NCBI GenBank assembly: GCA_000233775.1
Contig: CP003096.1
Location: forward strand, 766,001 to 830,000
Direction of reading: 5' to 3'
DNA length: 64,000 nt
From: Thermovirga lienii DSM 17291
GTDB lineage: Bacteria > Synergistota > Synergistia > Synergistales > Thermovirgaceae
The notes under the pieces: model-generated
The model's input: the letters and a program-made list of their open reading frames with translations, nothing else
Told to the model about the DNA's origin: nothing
Databases searched by the model: none
Program-made: the position numbers and the translations under genes
In this document: piece by piece, positions 27,218 through 35,354 of the stretch
Layout: every line of letters begins with the position of its first letter
Position numbering within the stretch: the first letter of the stretch is position 1

Positions 27218-28288
27218 ATGTTTAGCTTCCCAGAACTTGTAATCCGTCTTGATAAGATAAGAGAGAACGCAAAGAAAGTGGCAGGGGTGTGCTCCGAAAG
27301 AGGCATAGCTGTTTGGGGAGTGACAAAGGGGCTTTCTGGCAACGTGGAAGTGGCAAAAGCTATGTTGGAGGGCGGGTGCACCGGAATTGCGGACAGCCGC
27401 ATGAAAAATATAGTTGAAATGAAGGAATCCGGCATCAATGGCCCCTTTATGCTTTTGCGGTTACCGATGTTAAGTGAACTAGATCTAGTCGCAAGATATG
27501 TGGATATAACGTTGATTTCAATGAAGGAGACCATATTCCTTTTGGAGGAAGCCTGCAAGAAGGCGAAGAGAAAATGTGAAGCCATAGTCATGGTGGACGT
27601 AGGAGATTTAAGGGAAGGCATTTGGCCCGATGAGGCCGAAGATATAGGAATGGCTTTTAGGGAATGCGAATTCCTCAAGTTTGCGGGCGTGGGGACCAAT
27701 CTGGGCTGTCTTTCGGGGGTCATACCGACCAGGGAGAATTTGTCGATGCTCGTGGAAACGGGAAAGAAGATAGCTGATGTGGCTGGAAGCTCCCTTAAGT
27801 ATGTTTCAGGGGGAGGGACATCTTCCCTGAAGTTGGTTGAGGATGGCCTTATGCCTTCAGAGGTGAACCAACTTAGGATAGGTGAGGCCATACTTTTGGG
27901 CACAGATGTAACTAGAAACAGAGAGATTCCCTATCTTTCCAACGATGCAATAGAGGTGCGCGCTGAAATAATCGAGTGTAGGAGAAAACCAACTAAACCT
28001 ATAGGAGAGATAGGAGCAGACGCATTTGGGAACGTTCCTCATTTCGAAGACAAGGGTATAAGGTTACGAGCTATTGCGGCCATAGGAAGGCAAGATATAA
28101 GATTAGAAGGGCTGACTGTTTTAGATTCGGGGTTGGAGATAATAGGTGCGTCAAGTGATCACCTTACCATGGATGCAGAAGGCGCCAAGCACAGGCTTAA
28201 AGTGGGAGATATAGTGCGCTTTAGACCTGATTACGGGGCAATGCTGGCAGCCTCCACATCTCGTTACGTAAGAGTTAGAATTGTCTAG
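27218..28288 (+). CDS. Alanine/ornithine racemase family PLP enzyme
   Basis: This 356-residue protein has the N-terminal PLP barrel of alanine-racemase-fold enzymes. The lysine expected to hold PLP is in AVWGVTKGLSGN (about residue 35), and the phosphate-binding region SGGGTSS follows near residue 200. The layout resembles the ornithine racemase of amino-acid-fermenting clostridia rather than the cell-wall alanine racemase. Ornithine racemase feeds D-ornithine to the fermentative pathway through D-ornithine aminomutase, but none of those genes are here. A strong GGAGGGGGG ribosome binding site precedes the ATG. Confidence 0.8.
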   Translation: MFSFPELVIRLDKIRENAKKVAGVCSERGIAVWGVTKGLSGNVEVAKAMLEGGCTGIADSRMKNIVEMKESGINGPFMLLRLPMLSELDLVARYVDITLISMKETIFLLEEACKKAKRKCEAIVMVDVGDLREGIWPDEAEDIGMAFRECEFLKFAGVGTNLGCLSGVIPTRENLSMLVETGKKIADVAGSSLKYVSGGGTSSLKLVEDGLMPSEVNQLRIGEAILLGTDVTRNREIPYLSNDAIEVRAEIIECRRKPTKPIGEIGADAFGNVPHFEDKGIRLRAIAAIGRQDIRLEGLTVLDSGLEIIGASSDHLTMDAEGAKHRLKVGDIVRFRPDYGAMLAASTSRYVRVRIV

Positions 28289-28332
28289 GATGTTTGGATA
28301 GAAACAGAGAGAAAATATAGTCGAGGTACAAC

Positions 28333-29190
28333 ATGTTTTTTGATATGATTCATTGGCGTGATTTCCTGGATATAGCCATAATAGCCTTTATTTTCTACAG
28401 GGCACTACTGCTCCTTGTGGACACCAGGGCCATGCAGCTGGTGAAGGGGCTTATAGTGTTGGGGCTGATAGCGGCTTTAGCCAGGTTAGTGCATCTTGAG
28501 GCACTCTCTTGGGTGCTAGGCAGGTTGTTCGGGGTAATCGTAATAGCCATTCCCATTGTGTTCCAGCCGGAATTGAGGCGCATGCTGGAGGAGTTGGGGA
28601 GAGGTAACATCCTTAGGAGAAAACAGGCAGAGGAAAGGGCAGGCCAGCTGACGGACGAGGTTACCCGCGCTTTGGAGTATTTAAGGAGTCAGAAAATAGG
28701 TGCGATCTTGGTTTTTCAAAGAGATACGGGACTAAAAGATTTTTGGAGGTCCGCCGTTAAGCTAAACGGCGAAATTTCGGAGGATTTGATTGTAACCATA
28801 TTTTGGCCTGGTACACCGCTTCATGATGGGGCAGTCATTCTGGACAGGGAAAAGATCATTGCCGCTGCTTGTTATTTGCCTTTGACCGAAAACAGCAACC
28901 TCTCTAGATGGATAGGGACAAGGCATAGAGCAGCATTGGGCATAACGGAAGTATCTGATGCCATGGCTCTTGTAGTATCAGAAGAAAGAGGAGAAGTTGC
29001 CCTTGCAATAAACGGGCATTTATCTAGGAGACTAAGGGAAGATCAGATCCGGAGGTTGCTCCTTCACTACTTTTCCGCCATGCCGAGGCGGTCTAGTCCT
29101 TGGTGGGAAACTCTCAAAAAAGAACTGAGAAACCTATGGCCTGCAAAGGAAAGCGACAGGAAGGAAAAGGAAAATGCTAAAGGAAATTGA
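28333..29190 (+). CDS. cdaA: Diadenylate cyclase CdaA
   Basis: CdaA makes cyclic di-AMP from two ATP. Three hydrophobic segments in the first 90 residues anchor it in the membrane. The cytoplasmic DisA-N domain carries the catalytic DGA motif (Asp165 in LHDGAVIL) and RHRAALG near residue 197. It is followed by cdaR and glmM, the conserved trio in which CdaR and GlmM modulate the cyclase. GAGGT just upstream supports ATG 28333. Confidence 0.95.
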   Translation: MFFDMIHWRDFLDIAIIAFIFYRALLLLVDTRAMQLVKGLIVLGLIAALARLVHLEALSWVLGRLFGVIVIAIPIVFQPELRRMLEELGRGNILRRKQAEERAGQLTDEVTRALEYLRSQKIGAILVFQRDTGLKDFWRSAVKLNGEISEDLIVTIFWPGTPLHDGAVILDREKIIAAACYLPLTENSNLSRWIGTRHRAALGITEVSDAMALVVSEERGEVALAINGHLSRRLREDQIRRLLLHYFSAMPRRSSPWWETLKKELRNLWPAKESDRKEKENAKGN

Positions 29191-30379
29191 TCGCTTACTT
29201 TCATCCAGAACGTTCCTGAAGGTGATTTCTCTGTTAATGGCCATCGCCATTTGGTATTATGTGGCCTCCGACAGGACATCGGAGACTGTACGAACCTTTT
29301 CTTTCCCAATAGAATACCTTAATGCTCCGGCGGAATATGCCATTAATAGCAACATCAGAAGCGTTGAGGTTCAGGTTGCTGCAAGTAGAGAGCTCTTCCT
29401 TGGCGAGAGTTGGTCTGGGATAGCATGCCAAGCGGACCTAAAGGGATTAGGACCTGGTAAGCATATTGTACCCGTGAAGGTTATATTACCTTCTGGATTT
29501 AAATTGATAAACATTTCTCCAGTGTCCATTGAGGTAAATATAATTAAGACACAAAGCAAGGATGTGCCTGTGAGGTTGAAGCTCTTGGGTGAACTCCCTC
29601 CGGAGTACACCCTGGAAGAAGTTGAAATGGAGCCTGAGAAAATAACTATAAAGGGACCGGAGGACATAATTAATAGCATATCTGAGGCATATGTGGAAGC
29701 AAGCTTTGAAATGCTTAAGGACAGGAACACTTTGGTTTTGCCTGTCAGGGTCAAAAGCGCTACTGAGGGATCATCGGAACTTCTTATGGAGCCACCCAAG
29801 GTCAAGGTAAACTATGTGCTTACAAAGGGAACTCCTAAGAAGACGGTGCCAATTTCTGTAAATATAGAGGGGAAACTAGATCAGGATTATGATATAAAGA
29901 GCATTACCGTTGAGCCTGGCACCGGCGTTGTGGAAGGCTCAATGGATGCTATTAGGGCAATAAGAGAGATAGTGGTGCCGGTCAACGTCGAAGGACTCAA
30001 AAAGACTACTAGTCTGAACGTGCCCTTGCCTGAAAATTACAGGGGAGCAAGAATCAAGTTCCCGAACACGATAACCGTTAACTTGGCGATAGAGCCCAAG
30101 GTGGTCAGGCGTACTTACGATAACGTTCTCATAGTGATCAAAGGCAAAAGTATTTATCCTTCATGGGGAGTAAAGCCGGAAATTGCTTCGGTTACAGTAG
30201 AAGGGCTTCCCTCCGTTGTAGAGAACGAACATGAATTACCAGTGGAGCTTTACGTGGATGTCACCAATTTGGTATCCACCGAACTCAGAGTGCCATTACA
30301 ATACAAGGTTCTAAAACCGCAAGTTAAAGTAATTTCCTTAGAACCTTCCACAGTCACTGTGTTTGCTAACATGGAGTGA
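29174..30379 (+). CDS. cdaR: YbbR-domain protein CdaR
   Basis: CdaR is the membrane-anchored regulator of CdaA. One transmembrane segment (about residues 16-32) is followed by repeated extracytoplasmic YbbR domains; recurring blocks such as VPVRLKLLGELPPEYTLEEV, with a following EPEKITIKGPE, mark the repeats. At 401 residues it should hold about four. The start overlaps cdaA by 17 bases, indicating coupled translation. Confidence 0.9.
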   Translation: MLKEIDRLLSSRTFLKVISLLMAIAIWYYVASDRTSETVRTFSFPIEYLNAPAEYAINSNIRSVEVQVAASRELFLGESWSGIACQADLKGLGPGKHIVPVKVILPSGFKLINISPVSIEVNIIKTQSKDVPVRLKLLGELPPEYTLEEVEMEPEKITIKGPEDIINSISEAYVEASFEMLKDRNTLVLPVRVKSATEGSSELLMEPPKVKVNYVLTKGTPKKTVPISVNIEGKLDQDYDIKSITVEPGTGVVEGSMDAIRAIREIVVPVNVEGLKKTTSLNVPLPENYRGARIKFPNTITVNLAIEPKVVRRTYDNVLIVIKGKSIYPSWGVKPEIASVTVEGLPSVVENEHELPVELYVDVTNLVSTELRVPLQYKVLKPQVKVISLEPSTVTVFANME

Positions 30380-30404
30380 AATAAGTTCCGAAGAGGTGAA
30401 TGAT

Positions 30405-31778
30405 GTGGATAAGAAACATAGCATAAGGTGCCTTTTTGGCACCGATGGAGTGAGAGATGTTGCAAATCGCGGCTTTATGACCCCTGAAATGGTTTTGAGG
30501 CTAGGAAGAGCCTATGTCCTATACCTAATAGAAAAAAAGGGAAATTCTAAGCCTACTATTGTGGTGGGAAGGGATCCTAGGCACTCAGGCAAGATGCTTG
30601 AGTCGGCCCTTATATCCGGAATGGTGTCGGCAGGGGCAAACGTCATAACGCTGGGTATAATACCTACTCCCGGAGTAAGTTACATGGTTAAAAAGCTGGG
30701 AGCAAGTGGAGGGGCGGTGGTGAGTGCTTCCCACAACCCTCCAGAATATAATGGGGTCAAATTTTTGGATGAAGAAGGATGTAAGCTTCTTGATGAGTCC
30801 GAGGCAGAAGTGGAAGAATACATAGGTGACAGCCTCAACGATGATTGGAGGCCCACAGGTGCTTCAATAGGTACGATTGAAGAAATCTCCGATGCATGGC
30901 TGGAATATGCTAAATGGATGGTGAGCCTTTTTGAAAGTTCTGCTTTCGAAGGGCGGAAATTGCTAGTGGATTGTGCCAACGGAGCGGCGGCAGAGCCTGC
31001 AAAGGCGGTTTTTAACAGCATGGGTTGCGAAGTTGATTTCTTGGGGATAAGCCAAGATGGGTTGAGCATAAATGAGCGTTCAGGTGTCATGCACTTGCGC
31101 AACTTGGCAGAAAAGGTTACAGAAGGTGGTTATGACTTTGGAATAGCCTACGATGGTGACGCGGATAGAACGTTGATAGTGGACTCGAAGGGGCGTACGA
31201 TAGATGGAGACATCATGTTATGGGTCCTTGCCAGGTGGCTCAAAAAGTCTCATGCTCTCGGTGCAGGAGTTGTAGCGACTGTGATGAGCAACATGGCCCT
31301 TGAGGAACACCTGAAAGGGGAGGATATATCCGTTTATCGCTCCAACGTAGGTGACAGGTATGTAATGGAGACGATGAACAAATACGGCTCCCTTTTGGGA
31401 GGAGAACAGTCTGGCCATGTAATCATAAAAAAGTTCGCTTCAACAGGGGATGGACTTCTCACTTCCCTGGCATTTGTTAACGCGTGTTTTCTTTTGGGCG
31501 AGGAGATATCTTCTCTTGTCGATAGGTTCCATCGCTATCCTCAATTATTGAGAAACGTCCCATCCGAGAAAAAAGAAAAGATTATGGAAGATCCGGAGTT
31601 GTGGGAAACCATAAGACAAATAGAGGAAGAAATGAAAGGAATCGGTAGAGTCCTTGTGCGCCCATCTGGCACAGAGCCTCTGGTGAGGGTTTTAGTGGAG
31701 GCAAAGGATAATTCTGTGTTGGAATTGTATGCTAAGAGAGTAATTGATGCCATCCTGAAAAGTTCGGCGAAAGCTTGA
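30405..31778 (+). CDS. glmM: Phosphoglucosamine mutase
   Basis: GlmM turns glucosamine-6-phosphate into glucosamine-1-phosphate on the way to UDP-GlcNAc. The phosphoserine is Ser109 in SASHNPPEYNG; the metal loop is DGDADR and the sugar-binding loop is GGEQSGH. GTG 30405 is chosen because AGAGGTGA lies 6 bases before it and it precedes the conserved LFGTDGVRD by a normal distance, giving 457 residues. It lies 25 bases after cdaR in the c-di-AMP cluster. Confidence 0.95.
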   Translation: MDKKHSIRCLFGTDGVRDVANRGFMTPEMVLRLGRAYVLYLIEKKGNSKPTIVVGRDPRHSGKMLESALISGMVSAGANVITLGIIPTPGVSYMVKKLGASGGAVVSASHNPPEYNGVKFLDEEGCKLLDESEAEVEEYIGDSLNDDWRPTGASIGTIEEISDAWLEYAKWMVSLFESSAFEGRKLLVDCANGAAAEPAKAVFNSMGCEVDFLGISQDGLSINERSGVMHLRNLAEKVTEGGYDFGIAYDGDADRTLIVDSKGRTIDGDIMLWVLARWLKKSHALGAGVVATVMSNMALEEHLKGEDISVYRSNVGDRYVMETMNKYGSLLGGEQSGHVIIKKFASTGDGLLTSLAFVNACFLLGEEISSLVDRFHRYPQLLRNVPSEKKEKIMEDPELWETIRQIEEEMKGIGRVLVRPSGTEPLVRVLVEAKDNSVLELYAKRVIDAILKSSAKA

Positions 31779-31790
31779 AGGAGGATCACC

Positions 31791-32690
31791 ATGGAGAAAG
31801 AAGAGGTTTCTGTTAAGACTTGCCTTTTTCCTGTGGCGGGTTTGGGTACCAGGTTTCTTCCTGCTACCAAGGAGATCCCTAAGGAGATGCTACCAGTTTT
31901 AGACAAACCTGTAATAGCGTACGGTGTGGAGGAGGCAGTTTCATCAGGCTGCAAGAAGATGATTTTTGTCACGTCAAAGGGGAAAAATTCGATCTTGGAT
32001 TATTTTGATCGAAACCTTGAATTGGAAAGAGAACTCGAGAGAAGAGGGAAAAAAGATCTGGTGGAAGAGATAAAACGTATTTCGGAGGGGATCGAATGCG
32101 CTTCGGTGCGTCAAAGCCAACCGTTAGGCTTGGGACACGCAGTCCTGATGGGCGAACCCTTTTGTGATGAACCCTTTTTTGGAGTCATACTGCCCGATGA
32201 CATCATGGTCTCCTCTGAAGGATCCCGACCAGTTTTGAGACAGCTTGTCGATGTATGTGAGGTGCGAAAGGCTTCCGTCGTGGCTTTGATGGAGGTTCCA
32301 CCTTCGGAAACTAACAGGTACGGTATAGTAGAGATTGATCAAACCATTGGGGATGGCCTTTTCTCAATAAAGGGAATGGTAGAAAAACCGTCCCCAGAGG
32401 AAGCTCCTAGCAACTTTGCCATAATGGGGCGATACGTCCTTTCTTCGAGGATATTTGAGCATATTAGAAAATGCGCTCCTGGCGCAGGAGGAGAATATCA
32501 ACTTACTGATGCCATAAGATCCCTCCTGGAAGAGGAGCCTGTTTACGGTCTTGTTTTTTCTGGCAAACGGTACGATTGTGGCACCAAGGAAGCTTGGCTT
32601 AGAACCAACGTTGCTTTGGCCTTGAGGGATGAAGCATTGAGGTCCATAGTATTGGAGGAGGTGAAAAAAGTAGAGGAAAATTGTAAGTGA
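31791..32690 (+). CDS. galU: UTP--glucose-1-phosphate uridylyltransferase
   Basis: GalU makes UDP-glucose for envelope polysaccharides. The nucleotide-binding signature LFPVAGLGTRFLPATKE and the substrate region KEMLPVLDKPVIAYGVEEA are intact, as are LPDDIM and EKPSPEEAPSNFAIMGRY. The 299 residues match the family. It follows glmM by 12 bases with a GGAGG ribosome binding site and ends 39 bases before the cleavage site of the glmS ribozyme. Confidence 0.95.
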   Translation: MEKEEVSVKTCLFPVAGLGTRFLPATKEIPKEMLPVLDKPVIAYGVEEAVSSGCKKMIFVTSKGKNSILDYFDRNLELERELERRGKKDLVEEIKRISEGIECASVRQSQPLGLGHAVLMGEPFCDEPFFGVILPDDIMVSSEGSRPVLRQLVDVCEVRKASVVALMEVPPSETNRYGIVEIDQTIGDGLFSIKGMVEKPSPEEAPSNFAIMGRYVLSSRIFEHIRKCAPGAGGEYQLTDAIRSLLEEEPVYGLVFSGKRYDCGTKEAWLRTNVALALRDEALRSIVLEEVKKVEENCK

Positions 32691-32729
32691 GATTTAAGCA
32701 AGGTAAATTGAAGTTGGGATGAGTTTTAA

Positions 32730-32880
32730 GCGCCTGGACTGGTATAGGCCAGTTGACGAGGGCTGGGATTTTCGAGGATTCGGCGGGTGTCCCAGGGGTT
32801 GAGGAGATCAGCCCAGAAAGCCGTTTTACAAAACCACGGAGTGATCTGTGGGACAAAAAAAGCGGCAATCTCCTTTTTTG
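32730..32880 (+). ncRNA. glmS glucosamine-6-phosphate-activated ribozyme
   Basis: This self-cleaving riboswitch uses glucosamine-6-phosphate as a cofactor and lowers glmS expression when the product is abundant. The conserved core is clear: GCGCC at 32730-32734, a hairpin ACTGG...CCAGT, GTTGACGAGG, a stem CTGGGA/TCCCAG (32763-32768 with 32790-32795) enclosing the TTCGGCGGG segment, and P3 GGGTTG/CAGCCC. A P4-like arm GCCG/CGGC carries the hairpin CCACGGA/TCTGTGG. Cleavage is expected between A32729 and G32730. No promoter is visible between galU and this element, so it seems to lie within the operon. Confidence 0.93.
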
Positions 32881-32897
32881 AGTCAACCTGGAAGGAG
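32870..32897 (+). promoter_or_regulatory. Possible Shine-Dalgarno-masking hairpin between ribozyme and glmS
   Basis: CTCCTT at 32870-32875 is complementary to the glmS Shine-Dalgarno AAGGAG at 32892-32897, with two further G-U pairs possible. The same pyrimidine stretch (ATCTCC, 32868-32873) is complementary to GGAGAT at 32803-32808 in the ribozyme P3 loop. The two pairings exclude each other. A functional switch is a hypothesis. Confidence 0.35.
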
Positions 32898-32911
32898 TGA
32901 CTTAAGCATAG

Positions 32912-34744
32912 ATGTGTGGAATTGTTGGATATGTAGGAGATAAAAATGCTTCTTGCGTCATATTGGATAGTTTGAGACGGCTTGAGTACAGAGGATATGA
33001 CTCCGCTGGCATGGCCATAGATGGTGCGGATGGTATAGAAATATACAAAGAAGTGGGTAAGGTTGCCGATTTGGCGAAGCTCGTTGAGGGTAAAAACCCC
33101 AACGCCAAAAGAGGCATAGGTCACACTAGGTGGGCTACCCATGGCGGTGTCACCCTTTTGAACGCACATCCTCACAGCGATAGAAATGGGCAGTTTGCTT
33201 TGGTTCACAATGGAATTATCGAGAATTACATGGACATAAAGGAACAACTTCAACGTGAGGGAGTGGCCTTCAAGTCGGAGACGGACACGGAAGTAATAGT
33301 ACATTTGCTCTCTAATTATTACGACGAAATGAAAGATATGGTCGAGGCGATGGTCAAACTACAGGAAACCTTGTCTGGATCCTATGCTTTGGCTGTAATT
33401 CGAAAGGGAGACGATAGGAAAATTTATTGTGTCCGCAGGGGATCTCCTCTAGTTTTAGGCCTGGGAGAAGGAGAAACGTTCTGTGCGTCTGATGTTCCTG
33501 CTTTTCTGCCATATACTAGATCCGTTGTATACCTGGAAGAAGGAGAGATAGCTGAACTGAGGCCAGATGGAGTTACAGTTTGGAACAGCAAGGGAGAGTT
33601 GGTGAGCAAAGACGTACATACTGTGGAGTGGGATGTGACCATGGCCGAAAAGGCGGGGCATTCCCACTACATGCACAAAGAAATTCATGAGCAGGGAATG
33701 GTTTTGAGAACCACGTTGAAGGGTCGTATCTCTGATGGAAGGGTTGATTTGTCTAAAGATCTGAACTGGACTCAAGAAGATGCCCAAAGGTGGAAGAAGG
33801 TTCACATAATCGCCTGTGGGACATCCTACTACGCAGCCTTAGTAGCTGAGAGAGTTTTTGAAAGATGGACGGATTTGGATATAAGAGTGGACATTGCCTC
33901 TGAATATCGATACAGAAATTTACGGTGCGATCCGGAAACCTTGGCCATTTTCGTCTCTCAGTCGGGGGAGACAGCGGATACCATCGCGGCGCAGCGTAAA
34001 GCAAGAGCGGAGGGCGCCCACTGCATGGCCATAACCAACGTTAGGGGATCCACTTTGGCAAGGGAAGTTCATAGCATCTTGCTTTTGAAAGCCGGTCCCG
34101 AGATAGGTGTGGCTGCCACGAAAACCTTTACCGGCCAAGTCGCTGCTTTGTTTCTCTCTGCATTGTATCTAGGTCGTTTACGCGGCTCCATGACGGCGGA
34201 TGAGGAAGCGAGGTTGGTAAACGAATTTCTCCAGATACCTTACAAGGTAGAAAACGTCTTGGAAAAGGAAAACGAGGTAATAAAGCTGGCACAAAAATAC
34301 CATGACAGGCAGGACTTCCTTTTTATAGGCCGAGGTATATCTTTCCCTGTGGCATTGGAAGGTGCCCTTAAGCTAAAGGAGATATCTTACATCCACGCAG
34401 AGGCCTATGCAGCCGGCGAGATGAAACATGGCCCTATTGCTCTTTTGGACGAAAAAGTTCCTGTAATGGCTATTATCCCTAGGGATATGATGTACGAGAA
34501 GACCCTTTCAAACGTTTTAGAGGCCAAAGCTAGAAAAGCTCCCGTGATAGGCGTTTGCACGGAGGGAGATGAACATGCTTCCAAATACATGGATGATTAT
34601 GTGGAGGTTCCGTGGACGGACGAGGAATTTTCGCCATTTTTAACGGTCATACCATTGCAACTTTTCGCTTTCCACGTAGCAAAGATTCTTGGTAAAGAAA
34701 TAGATCAACCAAGGAATTTGGCCAAGAGCGTGACGGTCGAATAA
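32912..34744 (+). CDS. glmS: Glutamine--fructose-6-phosphate aminotransferase (isomerising)
   Basis: GlmS makes glucosamine-6-phosphate, the first step to UDP-GlcNAc. The start is fixed by MCGIVGYVG, because the cysteine after Met is the nucleophile of the glutaminase domain. Two SIS domains follow (SQSGETADT and the region near KLKEISYIHAEAYAAGE), and the C-terminus LAKSVTVE is typical. The length is 610 residues. The Shine-Dalgarno AAGGAG is 14 bases from the ATG, unusually far. The gene lies directly downstream of the glmS ribozyme. Confidence 0.97.
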   Translation: MCGIVGYVGDKNASCVILDSLRRLEYRGYDSAGMAIDGADGIEIYKEVGKVADLAKLVEGKNPNAKRGIGHTRWATHGGVTLLNAHPHSDRNGQFALVHNGIIENYMDIKEQLQREGVAFKSETDTEVIVHLLSNYYDEMKDMVEAMVKLQETLSGSYALAVIRKGDDRKIYCVRRGSPLVLGLGEGETFCASDVPAFLPYTRSVVYLEEGEIAELRPDGVTVWNSKGELVSKDVHTVEWDVTMAEKAGHSHYMHKEIHEQGMVLRTTLKGRISDGRVDLSKDLNWTQEDAQRWKKVHIIACGTSYYAALVAERVFERWTDLDIRVDIASEYRYRNLRCDPETLAIFVSQSGETADTIAAQRKARAEGAHCMAITNVRGSTLAREVHSILLLKAGPEIGVAATKTFTGQVAALFLSALYLGRLRGSMTADEEARLVNEFLQIPYKVENVLEKENEVIKLAQKYHDRQDFLFIGRGISFPVALEGALKLKEISYIHAEAYAAGEMKHGPIALLDEKVPVMAIIPRDMMYEKTLSNVLEAKARKAPVIGVCTEGDEHASKYMDDYVEVPWTDEEFSPFLTVIPLQLFAFHVAKILGKEIDQPRNLAKSVTVE

Positions 34745-34760
34745 ATCTGGGGGGATGGGT

Positions 34761-35306
34761 ATGGGCTGTTGTAGTTCCGCAGGGAAATGTTGCGGCAATA
34801 ACAAAGCAGGTAAAAGTGATCCTGGCAAAAAGGAAGTCCAGATAGATTTCCTCTATTTGGACTTAGACGTATGCGATAGGTGCACAGGTACCTGGAAAAA
34901 CCTCGAGGAGGCTCTCTCTGATGTTTCCAAGGTTTTGGAAGCAGCAGGGGTAAATGTCGTCCTAAACAAGATCCATATAAGGACTGAGGAGGAAGCCATT
35001 AAACATCAGTTGGTAACTTCTCCCACTATCAGAGTTAACGGCAGGGATATTCAGATGGAGGTTAAAGAAACCCAATGTGACTCTTGCGGCTCCCTTTGCG
35101 GTGAAGAAGTGGATTGCAGGGTCTGGGTTTATGACGGGGTAGAATACCCAGTTCCTCCTAAGGCTATGATAGTGGACGCCATATTGAAGGAAGTGTATGG
35201 AAGCGACAATAAAGAAGCTGAGGCAAAGCCGTATAGCCTTCCAGAAAATTTGAAGAAATTTTTCCAGGCTTTAGAGCAAAAGAAAGGTAACTGTAGCTGC
35301 TCTTAG
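34761..35306 (+). CDS. Cysteine-rich DUF2703 domain protein
   Basis: The core (VQIDFLYLDLDVCDRCTGTW through VTSPTIRVNGRDI) matches DUF2703, a thioredoxin-fold-like domain of unknown function. This 181-residue form adds an N-terminal tail GCCSSAGKCCG, internal CDSCGSLCGEEVDC and a C-terminal CSCS, making 12 cysteines in all. Metal binding or thiol chemistry is plausible; no activity is known. ATG 34761 fits the G-rich ribosome binding site at 34749-34754 better than ATG 34755. It lies 16 bases after glmS and ends at a terminator. Confidence 0.8.
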   Translation: MGCCSSAGKCCGNNKAGKSDPGKKEVQIDFLYLDLDVCDRCTGTWKNLEEALSDVSKVLEAAGVNVVLNKIHIRTEEEAIKHQLVTSPTIRVNGRDIQMEVKETQCDSCGSLCGEEVDCRVWVYDGVEYPVPPKAMIVDAILKEVYGSDNKEAEAKPYSLPENLKKFFQALEQKKGNCSCS

Positions 35307-35320
35307 CGTTTTGTAAATAG

Positions 35321-35354
35321 AAGGCGGCAAGGAAAGTTTGTCTTGCCGCCTTTT
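35321..35354. terminator. Bidirectional terminator after the DUF2703 gene
   Basis: Eleven GC-rich pairs (35321-35331 with 35342-35352) around a 10-base loop, followed by a short T-run on the + strand. On the minus strand A/T sequence also flanks the stem. It sits between converging genes and likely ends both. Confidence 0.8.
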
